DNA of 64,000 bases from Isoetes taiwanensis (Eukaryota; Streptophyta; Lycopodiopsida; Isoetales; Isoetaceae). Positions 14,943 through 35,300 of the stretch are shown one piece after another. The first letter of the stretch is position 1. Every line of letters starts with the position of its first letter. The translations under genes and the position numbers were made by a program. The stretch is from the NCBI GenBank assembly GCA_021234155.1, contig JAJEKV010000092.1, positions 3,790,561 through 3,854,560 on the forward strand, in the 5' to 3' direction. The notes below the pieces were generated by a model that worked only from the letters and a program-made list of their open reading frames with translations, was not told the origin of the DNA and searched no databases.

Positions 14943-17190
14943 ATATCTACCGGCACAACCTTAAACCTTGAATAACCCTAAGATGTGTCTAATTATCCCT
15001 GCGATCTTCAAGCCTTTGTAAATCTAGAAAATAAACAATTTGATTTGATGTTTGCAACTGGGGAATATAGAACTTACAGAAGAGCAAGAACGAAAATGAC
15101 AGTGAAAGATAGGGTACAGAAGAGCAAGACGTGAAATCAAGTAAAGCATATAGTAATGAAAACGTACAGCTAGTACTTGAGCATACACAGCTTAGAATGT
15201 TTACCAGAATGGGCTATAAAAAATATGATGCAACTTATGCCTCTGAGGCATGATAATTAAGCTTTTCTACAACATCATGCCATATCACTCTATTATATCT
15301 TAACAACAGTATCTTGATCAGATTGTCATTAGAAGTACCATAGTCAAACTGCTCTATTATCTAAGAGGTGCAGGAAAATTACTACCAGCTAGTTTAAATA
15401 AGTTTGATAGACAAAGGAAAGAATTGATGTTTGGCATTTGTAACCAGGGGAGCCTACTCTATATTTAAGCTCAGTATCGTTGTTTCATATTCAAGCTCAC
15501 ATGGAAGGAAATATTATGTACATTGATATCAGCAGGGCTAAAGTCCATGAATTTGGGGTGCTTCAAAGCTTAGAATCCAACCTTTCCCAGTGTGCAACTT
15601 TTGCAAATGCACAATTTACCCTCATGCAAGTTTGAACCTTGCCCATTGTGCAACTTTTGCAAGTGCATAATATCCCCTAATGCAACTTTCAAATCTTGTT
15701 CACCCCAGATTATGCATATGGCAACAACATAAAGGACAGAGGGATAGAATTATCAGTCATATTTACCTGGTTGGCTATCCTTTTTGATATAATCACGAAC
15801 ACTGCAACCTATCAATGCTTTGCACCATTTGGCTTTTATATCGGATTTTGGAAATATGAGATATATGTCAAATACTCTGGCAGTTCTTGAAACTTGCAAT
15901 AGTGACAAACTAAGGAAGAAAAAATCGTATGAACTTCAAGTCAAATGTGAACAAAAATATTTCTAGGGCGAATCTCGAGCAAATACATACCTGCAAGTGG
16001 ACTATTTTCTATAACTGGAATGGCAGCAGATGGATCTCTAGAAGCCCACGATTTGGACATGGGCTGGCCATTCTTCCCATAGCTCTATTAATGCTCTTGG
16101 CCCATCTGGACGGTGACCCAGAGGTTGAAGCAAGAAGCAATACATTGCAGAGCAATATGAATGTAGCCCCACGAAACATTTAAGCTGCTTTTGGATTTGC
16201 CAATGCTAGAACAAATAAATCGAAAGCTCCATAAGGCTGGAATAGGAGGAAGCAAGGAACATCTCGTTACGGAAAAAGATAAGATATACAACATAGAGAA
16301 TAACCATCCCAGTAATCGTGGCAGGCATGCTTCTTGCCATGCGCTATCAAATAAGCAAAGCATCCCGACTGGCCAAATAAAATCCAGAACCCAAAAATCA
16401 TACGGGCAAAAAATCTTCAATTTTTGGAATATCGGAAATTAGTTCCGGCGCCGAAAACCCTTAAACCTTATAAAAACATCCTTAAAAAAAAAAAAACAAA
16501 AATCTTTTTGACCATACCGGATAATCCCAAATTAAAAGAGTTGATACAATTTTATCCTTGTTATACAAGGCATCATAAGAAAATTTGAATTGAATCTGAT
16601 ACACTTCTATCCTTTTTATAACGGGTTTCAATATCATAGGAAAATACATGTCAATCACCTATACATACACAATTGTAGTGTTACTCGATGCTGCAAACCT
16701 ACTTAGCTTTCCAGCTTCCAGCAAAAATGGTGACAAAAAAACATTCAAAACACCTACAAAGTTCAGGTGCGAGCATAACAAGCAATTGCTTGTAAATAAC
16801 TATTGTACGAAGTCTTGTTGAAGGCTTCAACAACTCATTAATATCTAAACAATTGATATGATTGTACAAAGAAGCTTAAAATTACAGTGCCCAATCTACA
16901 AGAATTGCAGCTGGATGCAGATAGGATTGTCACAATGTATAATTCCTCTTCATCTTCTGATCCAACCTTCAAGTGTAAATGCTTTTCTCGTTTATGAAAC
17001 TCAGTAATGCCTTTACTACTTCCTGTTTACATAACCCTTCTTTTATGGTCATCTGGTGATTTAAAGATACTTTCCCTTTTCCATCCCATAAAAAAGCCGA
17101 TCTGCAATTTAACTAGCAAACTAATAATCAATATGGAAAAGAAACATGCACATTCAAATACAAAACCTTTTAGATCTGCCCTTATTCATT
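14943..17190. other. No recognisable gene
   Basis: AT-rich sequence. A minus-strand open frame at 16088-16420 (110 codons) has mixed composition and no recognised motif. TGCAACTTTTGCAA(G/A)TGCA recurs near 15593 and 15650 as a short local duplication. Confidence 0.45.
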
Positions 17191-17203
17191 TGAAACTGGT
17201 GCC

Positions 17204-18780
17204 GTGGATTTTGCCGCTTGTTTTGATCAAGCTCCATCCACTCTTCCACGTCTCTTTCGGTTCTGTCTCAGAGACAATTCAGTTCCAGACCACCATCCGC
17301 AATTTCTTTCAGACGAGCCTCTGCAGCAGCAGCGACTTGGACAGACGTGTTTTCGCTTGAATGTAAAGTTCTTAAAGGATGCTGACTTTCAAGAAGCCTG
17401 CAAGAACACTTGGACAACTGCCTTCAGCCCACGTCGAGGCATGGCTGGCATAGTGGATGCAATTGCGGCAGTCAAAGTTTTTGCCAAACAGTGGGGCCGA
17501 GAGTCTGCAGTAGCAGATCGTGCTTTATTGGACATCTTGTATCAAGACCTGCTCCATTCTCGACAATGACTTCTTCCAGGTGTTCATGATCGTGATATTT
17601 TGGCACAGATCCAAGCATTGGAGGAGGAACAAATTCAGCAGGCAAAGACGAAGGCAGGTCTGCAGTGGTTTCTTGATGGAGACCATTGTACAGACTTCTT
17701 TGTCTGTACGGCTAAGAGACATCGCATGACATCAACCATGTCCTCATTGCTTTTGCCAGATAGTTCGGTGCTAACAGAGCCAACTGAACTCAAGCAACAT
17801 CTGCATAACCACTTTCAGACTTTTTTCGCTGAGAAGCATCTTCCCTTTCAATCAAAAATGCGAGATGCTATTTTGTCTAGGATTTCCCCCGTCATCTCTG
17901 ATGAGCAGCGCGTGTCAATAGAAGCGGCTATGACAGCTGATGATTTAGGTTCGGCAGTCTTTGAACTGAAAAGAGGCAAATTCCCAGGTTTGGATGGTTT
18001 GCCAATTGAGTTCTTCTAGAAGTATTGGAAATGGCTGGAGCCAGATGTTGATGATATTTTCTGTGAGTTTCAGTGGTCCACTGCTTTGGATAGAATTCTA
18101 AACACAGGTGCCATCTCACGCATCCCCAAGGTCAAGGATCCTCAGACTATTTCAAACTGGCGGCCCATCACCTTATTGTCATCTGTATATAAGATCTTCG
18201 CCAAGGCTTTTGCAGAGGGGTGAAGGACATCTTGGCAGAGTCCATCTCAACAACAAAATAAGGTTTTCTTCCAAAACGATGCATCCTGAACAATGTTGCT
18301 GCTACTTACGAGGGAATTTATTGAGCACATAAGCAAAACCTTCCAGTTGTATACCTTAAGCTTGATTTTACAAAGGCTTATGATAGTGTTAGCTGGAAAT
18401 TCATGCGTCGATGTATGCTAAGACTGGGATTTGGGGAACAGATCACATCAGATATTATGAAGCTGCATGTCTATGCTCCGGGCGACTGTTATGTTCTATG
18501 GTGAGCCGTCAGATGCCTTCTCACTCGGTCGTGGTATTCGCTAGTGATGTCCTTTAGCACCACTGCTTTTCACAATTGTCGCAGAGGCTTTGTCACAGTT
18601 ATTCACCGTTGCAACCACAGAGGAACTTCTCCACATTCTTGCAATGGAGGATGGCACACAGGAGGTCTACAATCAATATGCAGACGACACGTTCCTCTTC
18701 CTAGTCACTAGTGCTGAGAAACTTGCAACTGCTAAAATGCTCTTAGACACTTTTTCACTAGCTTCTGGTGTCCCTGTGGG
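17204..18780 (+). pseudogene. LINE C ORF2: endonuclease end, linker and polymerase core
   Basis: 17204-17569 carries the SDH-like end of the endonuclease and a linker. 17600-18019 holds GLQWFLDGDHCTDFFVCTAK (the WxxxGDxNTxFFH motif of plant L1 elements), then ELKRGKFPGLDGLPIEFF (the KAPGPDG motif). A stop interrupts it at 18017. RIPKVKDPQTISNWRPITLL (about 18120-18180) is the IPKxxxPxxxxxxRPISL block, LKLDFTKAYDSVSWKF (about 18360-18405) contains the first catalytic Asp, and NQYADDTFLFL (about 18670-18705) the second pair. Frame changes near 17570, 18200, 18340 and 18480 kill it. Confidence 0.87.
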
Positions 18781-18880
18781 GTGGCAGAAGTGTATAGATT
18801 TATGGAGATTGGATACTCTGACTCCAGCGTGTATTCATGATTATCCATGGAAATTACTTACGCATGGATAGGCCATCAAT

Positions 18881-19816
18881 TTGTTGGAGATTCCAGTTTG
18901 CATCCATGTTACTATGGGAGCTGCATGGGAGGAGATCATTAAGGGTTTGAAGAAGCACTTGTTCTGGTGGTCCACCGCAAAGTTGTCTCTTGCGGGTCCC
19001 ATTACAGTGGCCAAATCAGTCCTTAGTAGTACCCATGTTTATATGGCATCCTTATTGTTAGCCCCACAGATCAAAGTACGTGAGCTCATTGCAATAGTTC
19101 GGAACTTTATATGGGCGGGTACTGAGGAAGGTGCTGTGATTAAGGTGGCTTGGTTGAAGTGCATCCTTCCAAAACGGGCAGGTGGTATGGGTATGATGGA
19201 CTTCTCACTGCAGAGCAAAGTTCTTATTTCAAAGATCATTTGGAGACTCCTGAATGGTGAAAATGATTGTTCTGGTTTACGTCTTCTTAGACAAGCTCTT
19301 AGTCACTGTATCCATCTAGGCAAGAAGGCTGTCAAACCAGTCCTACCTTGGGCATTATTTAAGACTCTGCAACATTTTCCAAGTGCTTCTCCATTTTTGC
19401 GTAGCTTGTTGACAGCATGGGAGGCAGTCAAACATCTTGTTTGGCCATGTCCCTCTATTCATACCCTATTGGAGACTCCATGGTGGTGGGCGCCACTGCC
19501 TCCAGACCCCTCAGCACCTCCATTGGCAACATCAGTTCATTCCCTTACACATAGACGATGGGTTCTTGCAGGTGTTGTCTCTATTCAAGCATGGTATGAA
19601 GCGGGTCGCCTACTGTCTTGGCCTGAATTTCAGGCAAAGTTCCTGCTCTCTCGTTGGGATGTGTCTCTATGGGAGAAGATCGCAGAAAATTTGCCTCTTA
19701 TAGTGCAAGTTGGTGTTGTTGAAAGGGTGCCATGGGACTGTCATGAAAATATTCAAGAAGGCAAGCATTTTGTCAGATCAGTATATCACCTTCTTTTAGC
19801 ACCACAGCCCCTCTAG
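18881..19816 (+). pseudogene. LINE C ORF2 C-terminal region (311 open codons)
   Basis: The longest surviving piece of this element. It contains LKKHLFWWSTAKLSLAGPIT (the LxxWxxxxLSLAGRxxLIxxV block), FIWAGTEEGAVIKVAWLKC and KRAGGMGMMDFSLQSKVLI (the KxxGGLGIxdl block) typical of the region between the polymerase and the zinc-binding domain of plant L1 ORF2 proteins. The zinc-binding domain follows but is split: THWRWLWDRLLHPKAKN lies before the insertion, and CSLCL-DVETLEQCLFDCPE about 20590-20650 after it, in another frame. Confidence 0.87.
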
Positions 19817-19975
19817 TTACCAGAGGGATGGCACCTACAAATTCCACAGCCCACTTTGTGTCATACATGGCGATGGCTTTGGGATAGGTTGCTCCACCCC
19901 AAAGCTAAAAATAGCAAATTTTGTGGAACTTTGTAAACACTCAAAATAGATTATCCTATAATGTTCCATTGTGCA

Positions 19976-20050
19976 GGAGTTGAACCTTCGTCACTGCAAC
20001 AAAAAAATTCCATTCTTATATATTCCAAAGTCATTATTCTAACCATGCTT
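19976..20050 (-). other. tRNA-like promoter (possible SINE head)
   Basis: On the minus strand GGTTCAACTCC (plus 19976-19986) fits the RNA polymerase III B box, with an A-box-like TAGAAGCATGGTTAGAA about 55 bp upstream. The arms do not fold into a complete tRNA by eye, so this is more likely a tRNA-derived SINE head than a tRNA gene. Confidence 0.35.
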
Positions 20051-20105
20051 CTATATCTTGTTTGTGCAGAATAAATTATTAGTAGAGAAAAAGGAAGATA
20101 GAACA

Positions 20106-20508
20106 ATGCCGCGCAGACAAAGAGAGGAGACATCAGAGGAGAAAGAAGCTAGACGTGCCCGAGATAGGGAAAGGTACCAAAACAGAAAACAACGACTGCT
20201 TGCAACAGAGACACCAGAGGAGCGACAAGCAAGGCTGGATAGAGCTGCCGAATATCAGAGAAACAGAAGAGCACAAATAAAGAGTAGAGAAGTAGAGGAG
20301 GAGCGTGCCGCCAGGTTGGCTCATCATGCAGAAGAAGTGGCCATGAGCAGGCTCAGTGCCCAGCAGAGGGAAACGGATGCGGAGCGTGCTGCTAGGTTGG
20401 CTCATCATGCAGAAGAAGTGGCCACGAGCAGGCTCAGCGCCCAGCAGAGAGAAACGGATGCGGAGCGTGCAGCCAGGCTAGCTCATCATGCAGAAGAAGT
20501 GGCTTTGT
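20106..20508 (+). CDS. STPR-like repeat protein N-terminus (transposon-associated)
   Basis: Begins MPRRQREETSEEKEARRARD at a good ATG, then about 130 residues of Arg/Glu-rich, probably helical sequence. It contains repeats of the type ETPEERQARLDRAAEYQRNR and 2.4 copies of a 27-residue unit (AARLAHHAEEV-A-SRLSAQQ). Such arrays recall STPR-type DNA-binding repeats that I have seen as N-terminal extensions of Helitron and other plant transposon proteins; that link is from memory and unverified. A splice acceptor-like TTTGTGCAG sits at 20062-20070. At 20503 the frame passes back into LINE C, so the protein is a fragment fused to LINE sequence. Confidence 0.45.
20310..20503 (+). repeat. 81-bp in-frame tandem repeat, 2.4 copies
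   Basis: Units begin at 20310, 20391 and 20472, each with GCCAGGTTGGCTCATCATGC or a near match. The period is 27 codons, which preserves the reading frame. Confidence 0.93.
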
Positions 20509-21097
20509 ACTATGGTGGCAGGTTATCCACAGGCGCCTGCGTGTTACTGCCTTCCAACATCGCTGTGATCCTCGCATATCTGCAGTATACTCGCTCTGCC
20601 TTTCAGATGTTGAGACTCTTGAGCAGTGTCTCTTTGATTGTCCAGAGGTTCAACCAGCGTGGTCCTGGCTACAAGGTTTGTTTAACAGTACATTGGACTG
20701 CCAATGCATCCTCTTGGTATCCTATCTCAATGCATGGCCTCCAGCTAAACAGAGGACATTCCATCTTGGTTCTGGTTGGCTCCTATGGTCGATATAGAAG
20801 CATTGTAGACACCAATCCTTTCAGGGCATTTATTCATCTACATTCGATGTTATTACGGTGGCCCAGAAAAAGATATTGCCAGCCTACAAGTGTTCCTCTC
20901 TTGAATCAGAAATGATGGAACGCATCTGGATTCAGTATCTTCTAATTGATTCTTATCGTTAGTCTCCTATTCTAGAGTAAGTACATTGTGCTCCAAGTTC
21001 GTGCTTCTGTGGCATCTTTTTGTGCTTACACAGTTAGATGAGACATGTAAATTTTGTACTTTTTATCTGATTAATAAACTTTTTGGCTTTCGTCCTT

Positions 21098-21119
21098 AAA
21101 AAAAAAAAAAAAAAAAAAA
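21098..21119 (+). repeat. Poly(A) tail of LINE C
   Basis: Twenty-two consecutive A residues following LINE C 3' sequence. Confidence 0.95.
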
Positions 21120-21278
21120 CTCCATCTGCTCGTCTTAATTTTAACTTGATGGCATGCAATTTTTTCCTTTTGGCTGCTTTCTGCAAATTAGAAAATAGTT
21201 TAAATGAGATAACTTAAAGAATAGTGACAGCAGCTCTTACAAGGTCTTGAGGTATTGAAGGGAATAAAAGCACAATTA

Positions 21279-21882
21279 ACTTACTATCATCTTCAGGGTC
21301 CTTTGGTGTTATCTGTAGCTTGCAAGGTAGGCCTTTATGCATATCCTCTAAGCAAGCAGCCGGTGCAATCTTGCGCTTAATGGCCTTCAGATAGCCTGCG
21401 CATTTCTTTATGCTTTAAGCAAAGCATTTCCACCTAAACTATCTTCAAATCGTTCCATAATACTTTCCACCTCAACCTATGATCAAGTGAGCCACTTATT
21501 TTATATCACAATCAAATATTTTAATCCCTTGATTTCATTAGAAACTTTATGGATGTTCCATGCCCTATTGTCCTAATCATTACATCCATGCATCCATAAT
21601 GCATAGATATATCATGAATCTGCAAGTTTTCTGAAGTACGCCCAAATCAGCAGAACTATCTTGCCTCTTCTTTGTTGCCCCATTCATCATAAACTACCAT
21701 GTAACCAATTGGTATCATTGATTCAATTGTTGCATTATAAATGGACATAAGAGAGCAATTTAGCTTGCCAAACGTAAAACAAAAATTTGCTTCATAGTGA
21801 TTAACATCTCACCATTCCCCATCATCAGTCCATACTGCCTGCACCTTTGTCCAAGGAGGAAACCTCCCTGGAATTTCCTTTG
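21279..21882 (-). pseudogene. SPF30/SMN-like Tudor splicing factor fragment
   Basis: SPF30 (SMNDC1) proteins bind dimethyl-arginine on Sm proteins through a Tudor domain during spliceosome assembly. On the minus strand an exon at 21882-21813 reads AKEIPGRFPPWTKVQAVWTDDGEW and ends at a GTGAG donor. A second piece (about 21745-21665) reads NATIESMIPIGYMVVYDEWG followed by NKEE. Together they form the two halves of a Tudor domain, aromatic residues included. A third piece (about 21478-21279) has the downstream KxAIKRKI and KLxITPKDPEDD blocks, but with a frameshift near 21420. The remaining C-terminal part is absent. The CACTA element lies immediately upstream. Confidence 0.72.
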
Positions 21883-21952
21883 CTAACTAAACACATAGAA
21901 ATAAGTTTAGATAACACAAACATACATCAGATATACCTGAAATTAGTATAAA

Positions 21953-21963
21953 CACTACAAGAG
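21953..21963 (+). repeat. CACTA left terminal inverted repeat
   Basis: CACTACAAGAG, preceded by AAA. Complementary to 38750-38760. Confidence 0.93.
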
Positions 21964-21974
21964 GATGGGGTTAT

Positions 21975-22190
21975 AGTGTCAAACCTTGTGTCAAGACATT
22001 TGGAGAGTGGCAGCTTTGTGACAAATGCTATGTTCTTGACACAAAGTGCTTCCCCTGTGTCAAAATTGTGTCATGGACTTAGTGTCAAATATTTCATCAA
22101 AGGAATAGCATTTTCTTGTCAAGTTTATATTCCACTTTATGTGCATTGTTGCAACAACTTCTAAATAGTGTTGTACCCGAGTTGTGGCAA
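21975..22190. promoter_or_regulatory. CACTA left subterminal repeat region
   Basis: About eight scattered copies, in both orientations, of a motif near TGTGTCAA (for example at 21977, 21991, 22017, 22037, 22058, 22069, 22081). In En/Spm such motifs bind the element's TNPA protein; that role is inferred here. Confidence 0.7.
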
Positions 22191-22422
22191 TCTTTGCTTA
22201 AGACTTGTAACAAACCATTATTCAATATTATAACGAATACTTCGATGGAATTGTGTTGAACATTCATACATCATTATCATACAACAACATCTAATTTGAG
22301 ACAATTTTAAATCGATTTTGCATTGATTCCATAAGGATAATGAGGAGTATTAATAACTACATATATCAAATAACTTAATATCATAGGAATAATGGCAATA
22401 CCGTTAACAATACTAACCAATG

Positions 22423-30714
<8,292 letters not shown>

Positions 30715-32357
30715 TGTTTTTAACCTGCTCAGTAATTATCTTGATGTATAAGGAAAACATAGACATTTAATATAGGAGTACAAGCTCTCTAGCTAGTAAA
30801 TGAGACAATTAGGTTCGTTATTGTTTCTCACCTCCAAATCAGCTAGACCATGCTCCTTAAGACAACCACATGGACTCTCTTTCACCCTTAAAAAATCCCA
30901 AGTTGATCAAAGCATGAGCATCACATGAGGTCAAGCTTAAAGATAAACTTACTCGATTATAGAGAATGATGGTCTAAACTCCAAGCTCTAACTTGATAAA
31001 ATCTATGTTGACCTCAGTCTGAGACTTTGAGCTTTTAACAACATAACATAAACAAGTAATGCATCATGATAGACTACTCTTTGTACATATAGTTAATGCA
31101 TATATTATCGAATAAAAAATGATAATAGATACATCTAATATCTTTTGATTACTCAACCTATTTACGTATAAATGAGAACTAACATAGAAATGGCATGTTC
31201 AATAACGGGATCACATGTTTCTAGCATTTGAAAGGGGCAAGGAAATAAAGAACAAGCATAACCATTTAACATAGAAGACAAACATAGACATTTAATATAG
31301 GAGACACAATTAATAGACGAGACACAATCTTGACCCTAACTTGATAAAATCTATGTTGATCTTAGTATGAGCTTTTCCACAACTCAAAAGTGAACAACTC
31401 AAAGATATGTTTCAAACATAAATATGGTGTGAGAACTTACCTCGTTCGCCACCAATAGATTAAATCTTGATTCATCGTTCGTTCACGTTTCCACATGCAT
31501 GAATGACACCCTGTGAGCCAACATTGTTTTCTCAAAATGACTAGATAATGAAAAACTTTCTAATATTCTTGTTGAGTATAAGGTCCCCATTATGGCATAA
31601 GATATCATTACCCCAACAATGAAATCGAGAGAAACAAAAAATGACCCTAGCAGATAATGAAGTGAACCTTTCTAACATTAGCCATTACACACCATTGGTT
31701 CTATTGCCTAAGAACCAATAATCAGACCATCCATACTGAAATATAGAATATTCGGTTCTATTACATACTGTTACAAGCCATTAGTTCTATTACATGTCAT
31801 TGGCTCCATTGGTTCTAAGAAGTGAACCTAGGCAAAGTACACATTTGGGTGTGTACTTGGGCAAAATAACCAATTATCAATATAGAGTGTTTGGTTATAT
31901 TACACACCATTGGTTCCAAGAAGATATTATGAGATCTTAATAATGCCAACAATGTGGGCATGTCTTCCAATAGGCCGGACAAGAGCAAAAATGTGTCGAC
32001 AGAGGAGTCATGGCCAACGTGCCGAAGATGTTTTACCATCATATGAAGGGTTAAATTAAAATAATAAAATAAGTTGTAATGGCCTTACATCCCCAAACAA
32101 TAAAGGGTTATGAAATTAAGAAATAGTATTGTAGTTTGAGTATCGTAGTTTAAGAAATAGTAGCATTGTTTGGCAATACTAACACATTCCTACCATTGGA
32201 AAGGAGCAAGAAAAAAAAAACGGGGGGAAAAATAGGATGGGAGGGAGAACTGCTAACGAACACAGAAACAACAAAACAACAGAAAAATCGATCATTTAGT
32301 TTAACAAAAAAATGGCGCGGTCAGGCAGGCACCTTAAATCTTGATTCTCCATTTTCG
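30715..32357. promoter_or_regulatory. Intergenic region between two divergent CACTA genes
   Basis: The two element genes start about 1.6 kb apart and read away from each other, so this stretch should contain both promoters. It lacks long frames. At 31690-31925 the phrase CCATTGGTTCTA recurs about five times with variants, once as an inverted pair (ATTGGTTCT at 31694 and AGAACCAAT at 31712). Confidence 0.6.
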
Positions 32358-35300
32358 ATGGCGTTGAGCTCATTGCCTGCGGATCCTAGCTTCCTTTTCC
32401 ATCGCCAAACCGTCAGTAAGTAATGAGAAAGCAAGTTTTTAGAATGAAAGAAGTTTCTAATTTAGGTTTCCTGGATCGTTAACATTTATTGCTGTTTGTT
32501 TTTTCTCTCAGTGTCTTCCGATGGATCTGACAAGGGCAAAGGTCGTTTAGTGGAGGAGTCCAATGGAGAAAAGCTTCAAAGTTACCTTGCAAATATGCCG
32601 AAAGACGTCTTGGCTGCTCTGATGGGCGAGTTGGAGAAACGCATTCAAAGGAATTCTGCAATTGATGTTTCAAACAACTCATCTAGGCCATCTGAAAAGC
32701 AATCTGATGACTCAAGAGGAAAGAATAGATATTCCACAGAGAAAAAGAAAGGAAAGGGACGGTAAGCTTACTAGCATACATTGTTTATTAATCTCAAACT
32801 TGCAGAATGCAGCAATAGCAATTGTAAAGATTATTACATTCATTTTCAAATCAAGTTCATCATGTTGCAGCACCGTTTTAATCTTTTCTACTGTACTTTT
32901 AATTTCACTCATTGTTCATGCCAACCTATTATTGCTCTATAACTGTGGTTTAAATCTTCCAAAATTAGATGCACTTATATTTTAACTTTCTTTTCCAGGT
33001 TGAAGCAGCGCCAATGCTCAACTAGTTCATGCAACATGCAAGATGAAGCTGAAACTTCAAAGCAAGGTGCTAAAAGAAAATCGAGCTCTATTATGTTAAA
33101 TAAGCATGTTGTCTTGAGTGCTTCATCATCTTCTTCTGAGGACGCTGGCTCTGATAGCGAACATTCTGATTCCCCTGATTCCCCTGATCTTGAAAAGCAA
33201 GTGGTTGATGTTGACTTATCTTACAATGTACAATTCAGGCGATTGTCAAATTCAGAGGTAATTTCTTTGGAATATTACATTTTCTTCATTATCATGTTTG
33301 ATTGCAGCTGATAGTAGAGATGAATGGGTTTAGTATATTTATTTTTTGGCCCTGTTATGGCCTACTGCTGTAGCTGGCATCTTTTTGTTCAAGTCATATA
33401 TGCTATTTCAGCAATAGAATTCTGCCTCTGCTATTGATCTAGGGTATTGGTCAGTGTGTTGATCTTGTGTAGGGCCATGAGTGCTGGTAAAGGTAGTTGC
33501 ATGCACGCTCTTTGGGTTCTTGGTATTTGTCTGCATCCTATAGGCTATAAATAGCGGCAAGTGAGCTAAGTCCATTTGCTTTTTATTCAATGCTTCTTCA
33601 ATGATAATTTTCTCATCCATGCCCCTCTGGTGCGATCTCTCCAGACTCCAATAGTTTGCTTGCAGCTCTTGAAACTGCTCATTGAGTTGTTTGACAGTAA
33701 TATGCACTTCTAGAAACTCTTGAGTCTTACTTTGTACTCTTTCATTAAGTGCGTTTTTCTCTTCATGTGCATTCTGCAATTCTCTTTTCATACTAGTTAT
33801 TTGTTCTAAATTTGACATAATCTCATCGTGAAGAACCTTGTTTTCTTTCTGCATCTTGCTAGCTAATTCTTGAAGGTCCTGTATCTCACGTTCTCTGCAG
33901 ACTATTAGTTGGTCAAGGTTATGTTTATTGACTTGCAAACATGACAAATCCTTCTCTAGCTCATGTACCTTGGAAGAATATGCTTGTTCTGCCTCTATAT
34001 GCTTCTGACACTGTTCATATTCATCTTTCATCATATCCAAATGCAACTGTTTTGCAGACATCGTGATTTTAAGTGCATCATATTCTACTTCCAATGAAGA
34101 AAGTTCATCCTTAGCTTTTTTCATGACTTCTTCAAGAGCCTTTTTCTCCTCAACAGTATGTTTATAGGAGTCGTCTAAGTTCCTGCAATACTCTTGTGAC
34201 TTTTGCAACTTTTCCTGAAGCTCCTTACCTTTGATTTGCATCTCAAACAATTGGTCAGCCTTAGCTTGTGAATTTTGCTGGGAATTCTTCCCATCTTCCT
34301 GGAGACAATGGATCTCTTTCTGAAGCACAGCTATCTGCCCATTAGTTGAGTGAATATCATCTCTAAGTGACTTATTCTCGTCCTGCAAGTTATGTATCTG
34401 TTGCAAATTTGACAAGACTATTCCATCAAGATTGCGTTTCTCCATCTGCACTTGTGAGAATGCATCCTCTAATTCATGTATCCTGGATTGGTAAGAAATT
34501 TGTGTTGCTTCCTGCTTCTTTCTCTCTTCTTCATGCTTTTGCAGAATACTTTCTTTTTCTTGTTCCACTTTGTCCAGATATTCTTGTAGATTGTTACATT
34601 CTTCTTTCATGCTCAAGATATGCAAGTCCTTAGTAGACATTTCAGCCTTGAGAGCATCATGTGCTGTCTGCAGAGCAGAAAGCTCTTCACGAGCATTCTT
34701 AGCTTGATTTCTCTATTGCTAATAAGCTATTCACTTTTAATAATGCAGGTTTGCTTTTTTAAGGGAGAGTTGTTGACAAATGAAGCTGGAAGGGAGTTTG
34801 AGCAGAAAGCCGCAGATGCCTTGAAACTGTATTGCAGGGAAGTGGATAAGCATTTCAAAGAGATAAAACCACGTTATCTCCAGAGGACATTGAAATACAT
34901 CTACGAGCAATTTGGTGACGGGTTGAATGAGGTGGACATCATTAGATTTTTGAAGAAGAGATGGAGACATTGGAGGTGATGATCTTTGTCTTCTCTTGCT
35001 AATTTTTTATTCTATTTTGAAAGTATTTCTCTTGTTTTAACATGATTTTGACATAGGGACAATCTTCGAAGGAATGTTCGTGCTGGAAATGCAGCAAGGC
35101 CAATGCAAGTGGATGAACAAGCCTGGAAAAGATTTGTAGAGAGTTGTGACAAGGTTTATCAGCGTCAAAAGGATGCGGCTGCCCAACGAAAAAAAAGACA
35201 ACAGACTGGTTCTGGTGGACTCATGGCAATCAAAACTAAGTTCGTAAGTGATCATTCTGAAGTTTGTGCTTTAGTTTTAGATACTTTTTTTGTACGTTAT

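Larger units (their letters stand above)
19929..20508. mobile_element. Foreign insert splitting LINE C
   Basis: LINE C coding sequence breaks off near 19928 and resumes near 20509 with the expected next residues (LYYGGRLSTGA, the GRLPTG motif). The break points carry CTTTGT on both sides (19929-19934 and 20503-20508), which could be a 6-bp target duplication. The insert holds a tRNA-like head on the minus strand and, on the plus strand, an Arg/Glu-rich ORF with 81-bp repeats. The class of the inserted element cannot be told from the termini. Confidence 0.6.
17200..21119 (+). mobile_element. L1-type LINE family C, 5'-truncated, with poly(A)
   Basis: The element starts inside the end of the endonuclease (SVPDHHPQF, about 17270), continues through linker, reverse transcriptase, thumb and zinc-binding domains, and ends with 22 A at 21098-21119 after an ATTAATAAAC signal. 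It has several stops and frameshifts and carries an insertion at 19935-20502. Unlike LINEs A and B its tail is poly(A), so three LINE lineages with three kinds of tail lie within 18 kb. No convincing target duplication was found. Confidence 0.88.

Noticed and set aside
19976-20050. Possible functional tRNA gene
   Set aside because: A and B boxes are present but no full cloverleaf or anticodon arm can be drawn by eye.
20310-20503. 81-bp repeats considered as a CRISPR-like array
   Set aside because: Units are contiguous, in frame and without spacers; the genome is a plant nucleus.
33408-34640. Coiled-coil ORF as the transposon's own TNPA-like protein
   Set aside because: It has no DNA-binding motif, lies antisense inside an intron of the better TNPA-like candidate, and its ends look truncated; kept as a captured fragment instead.
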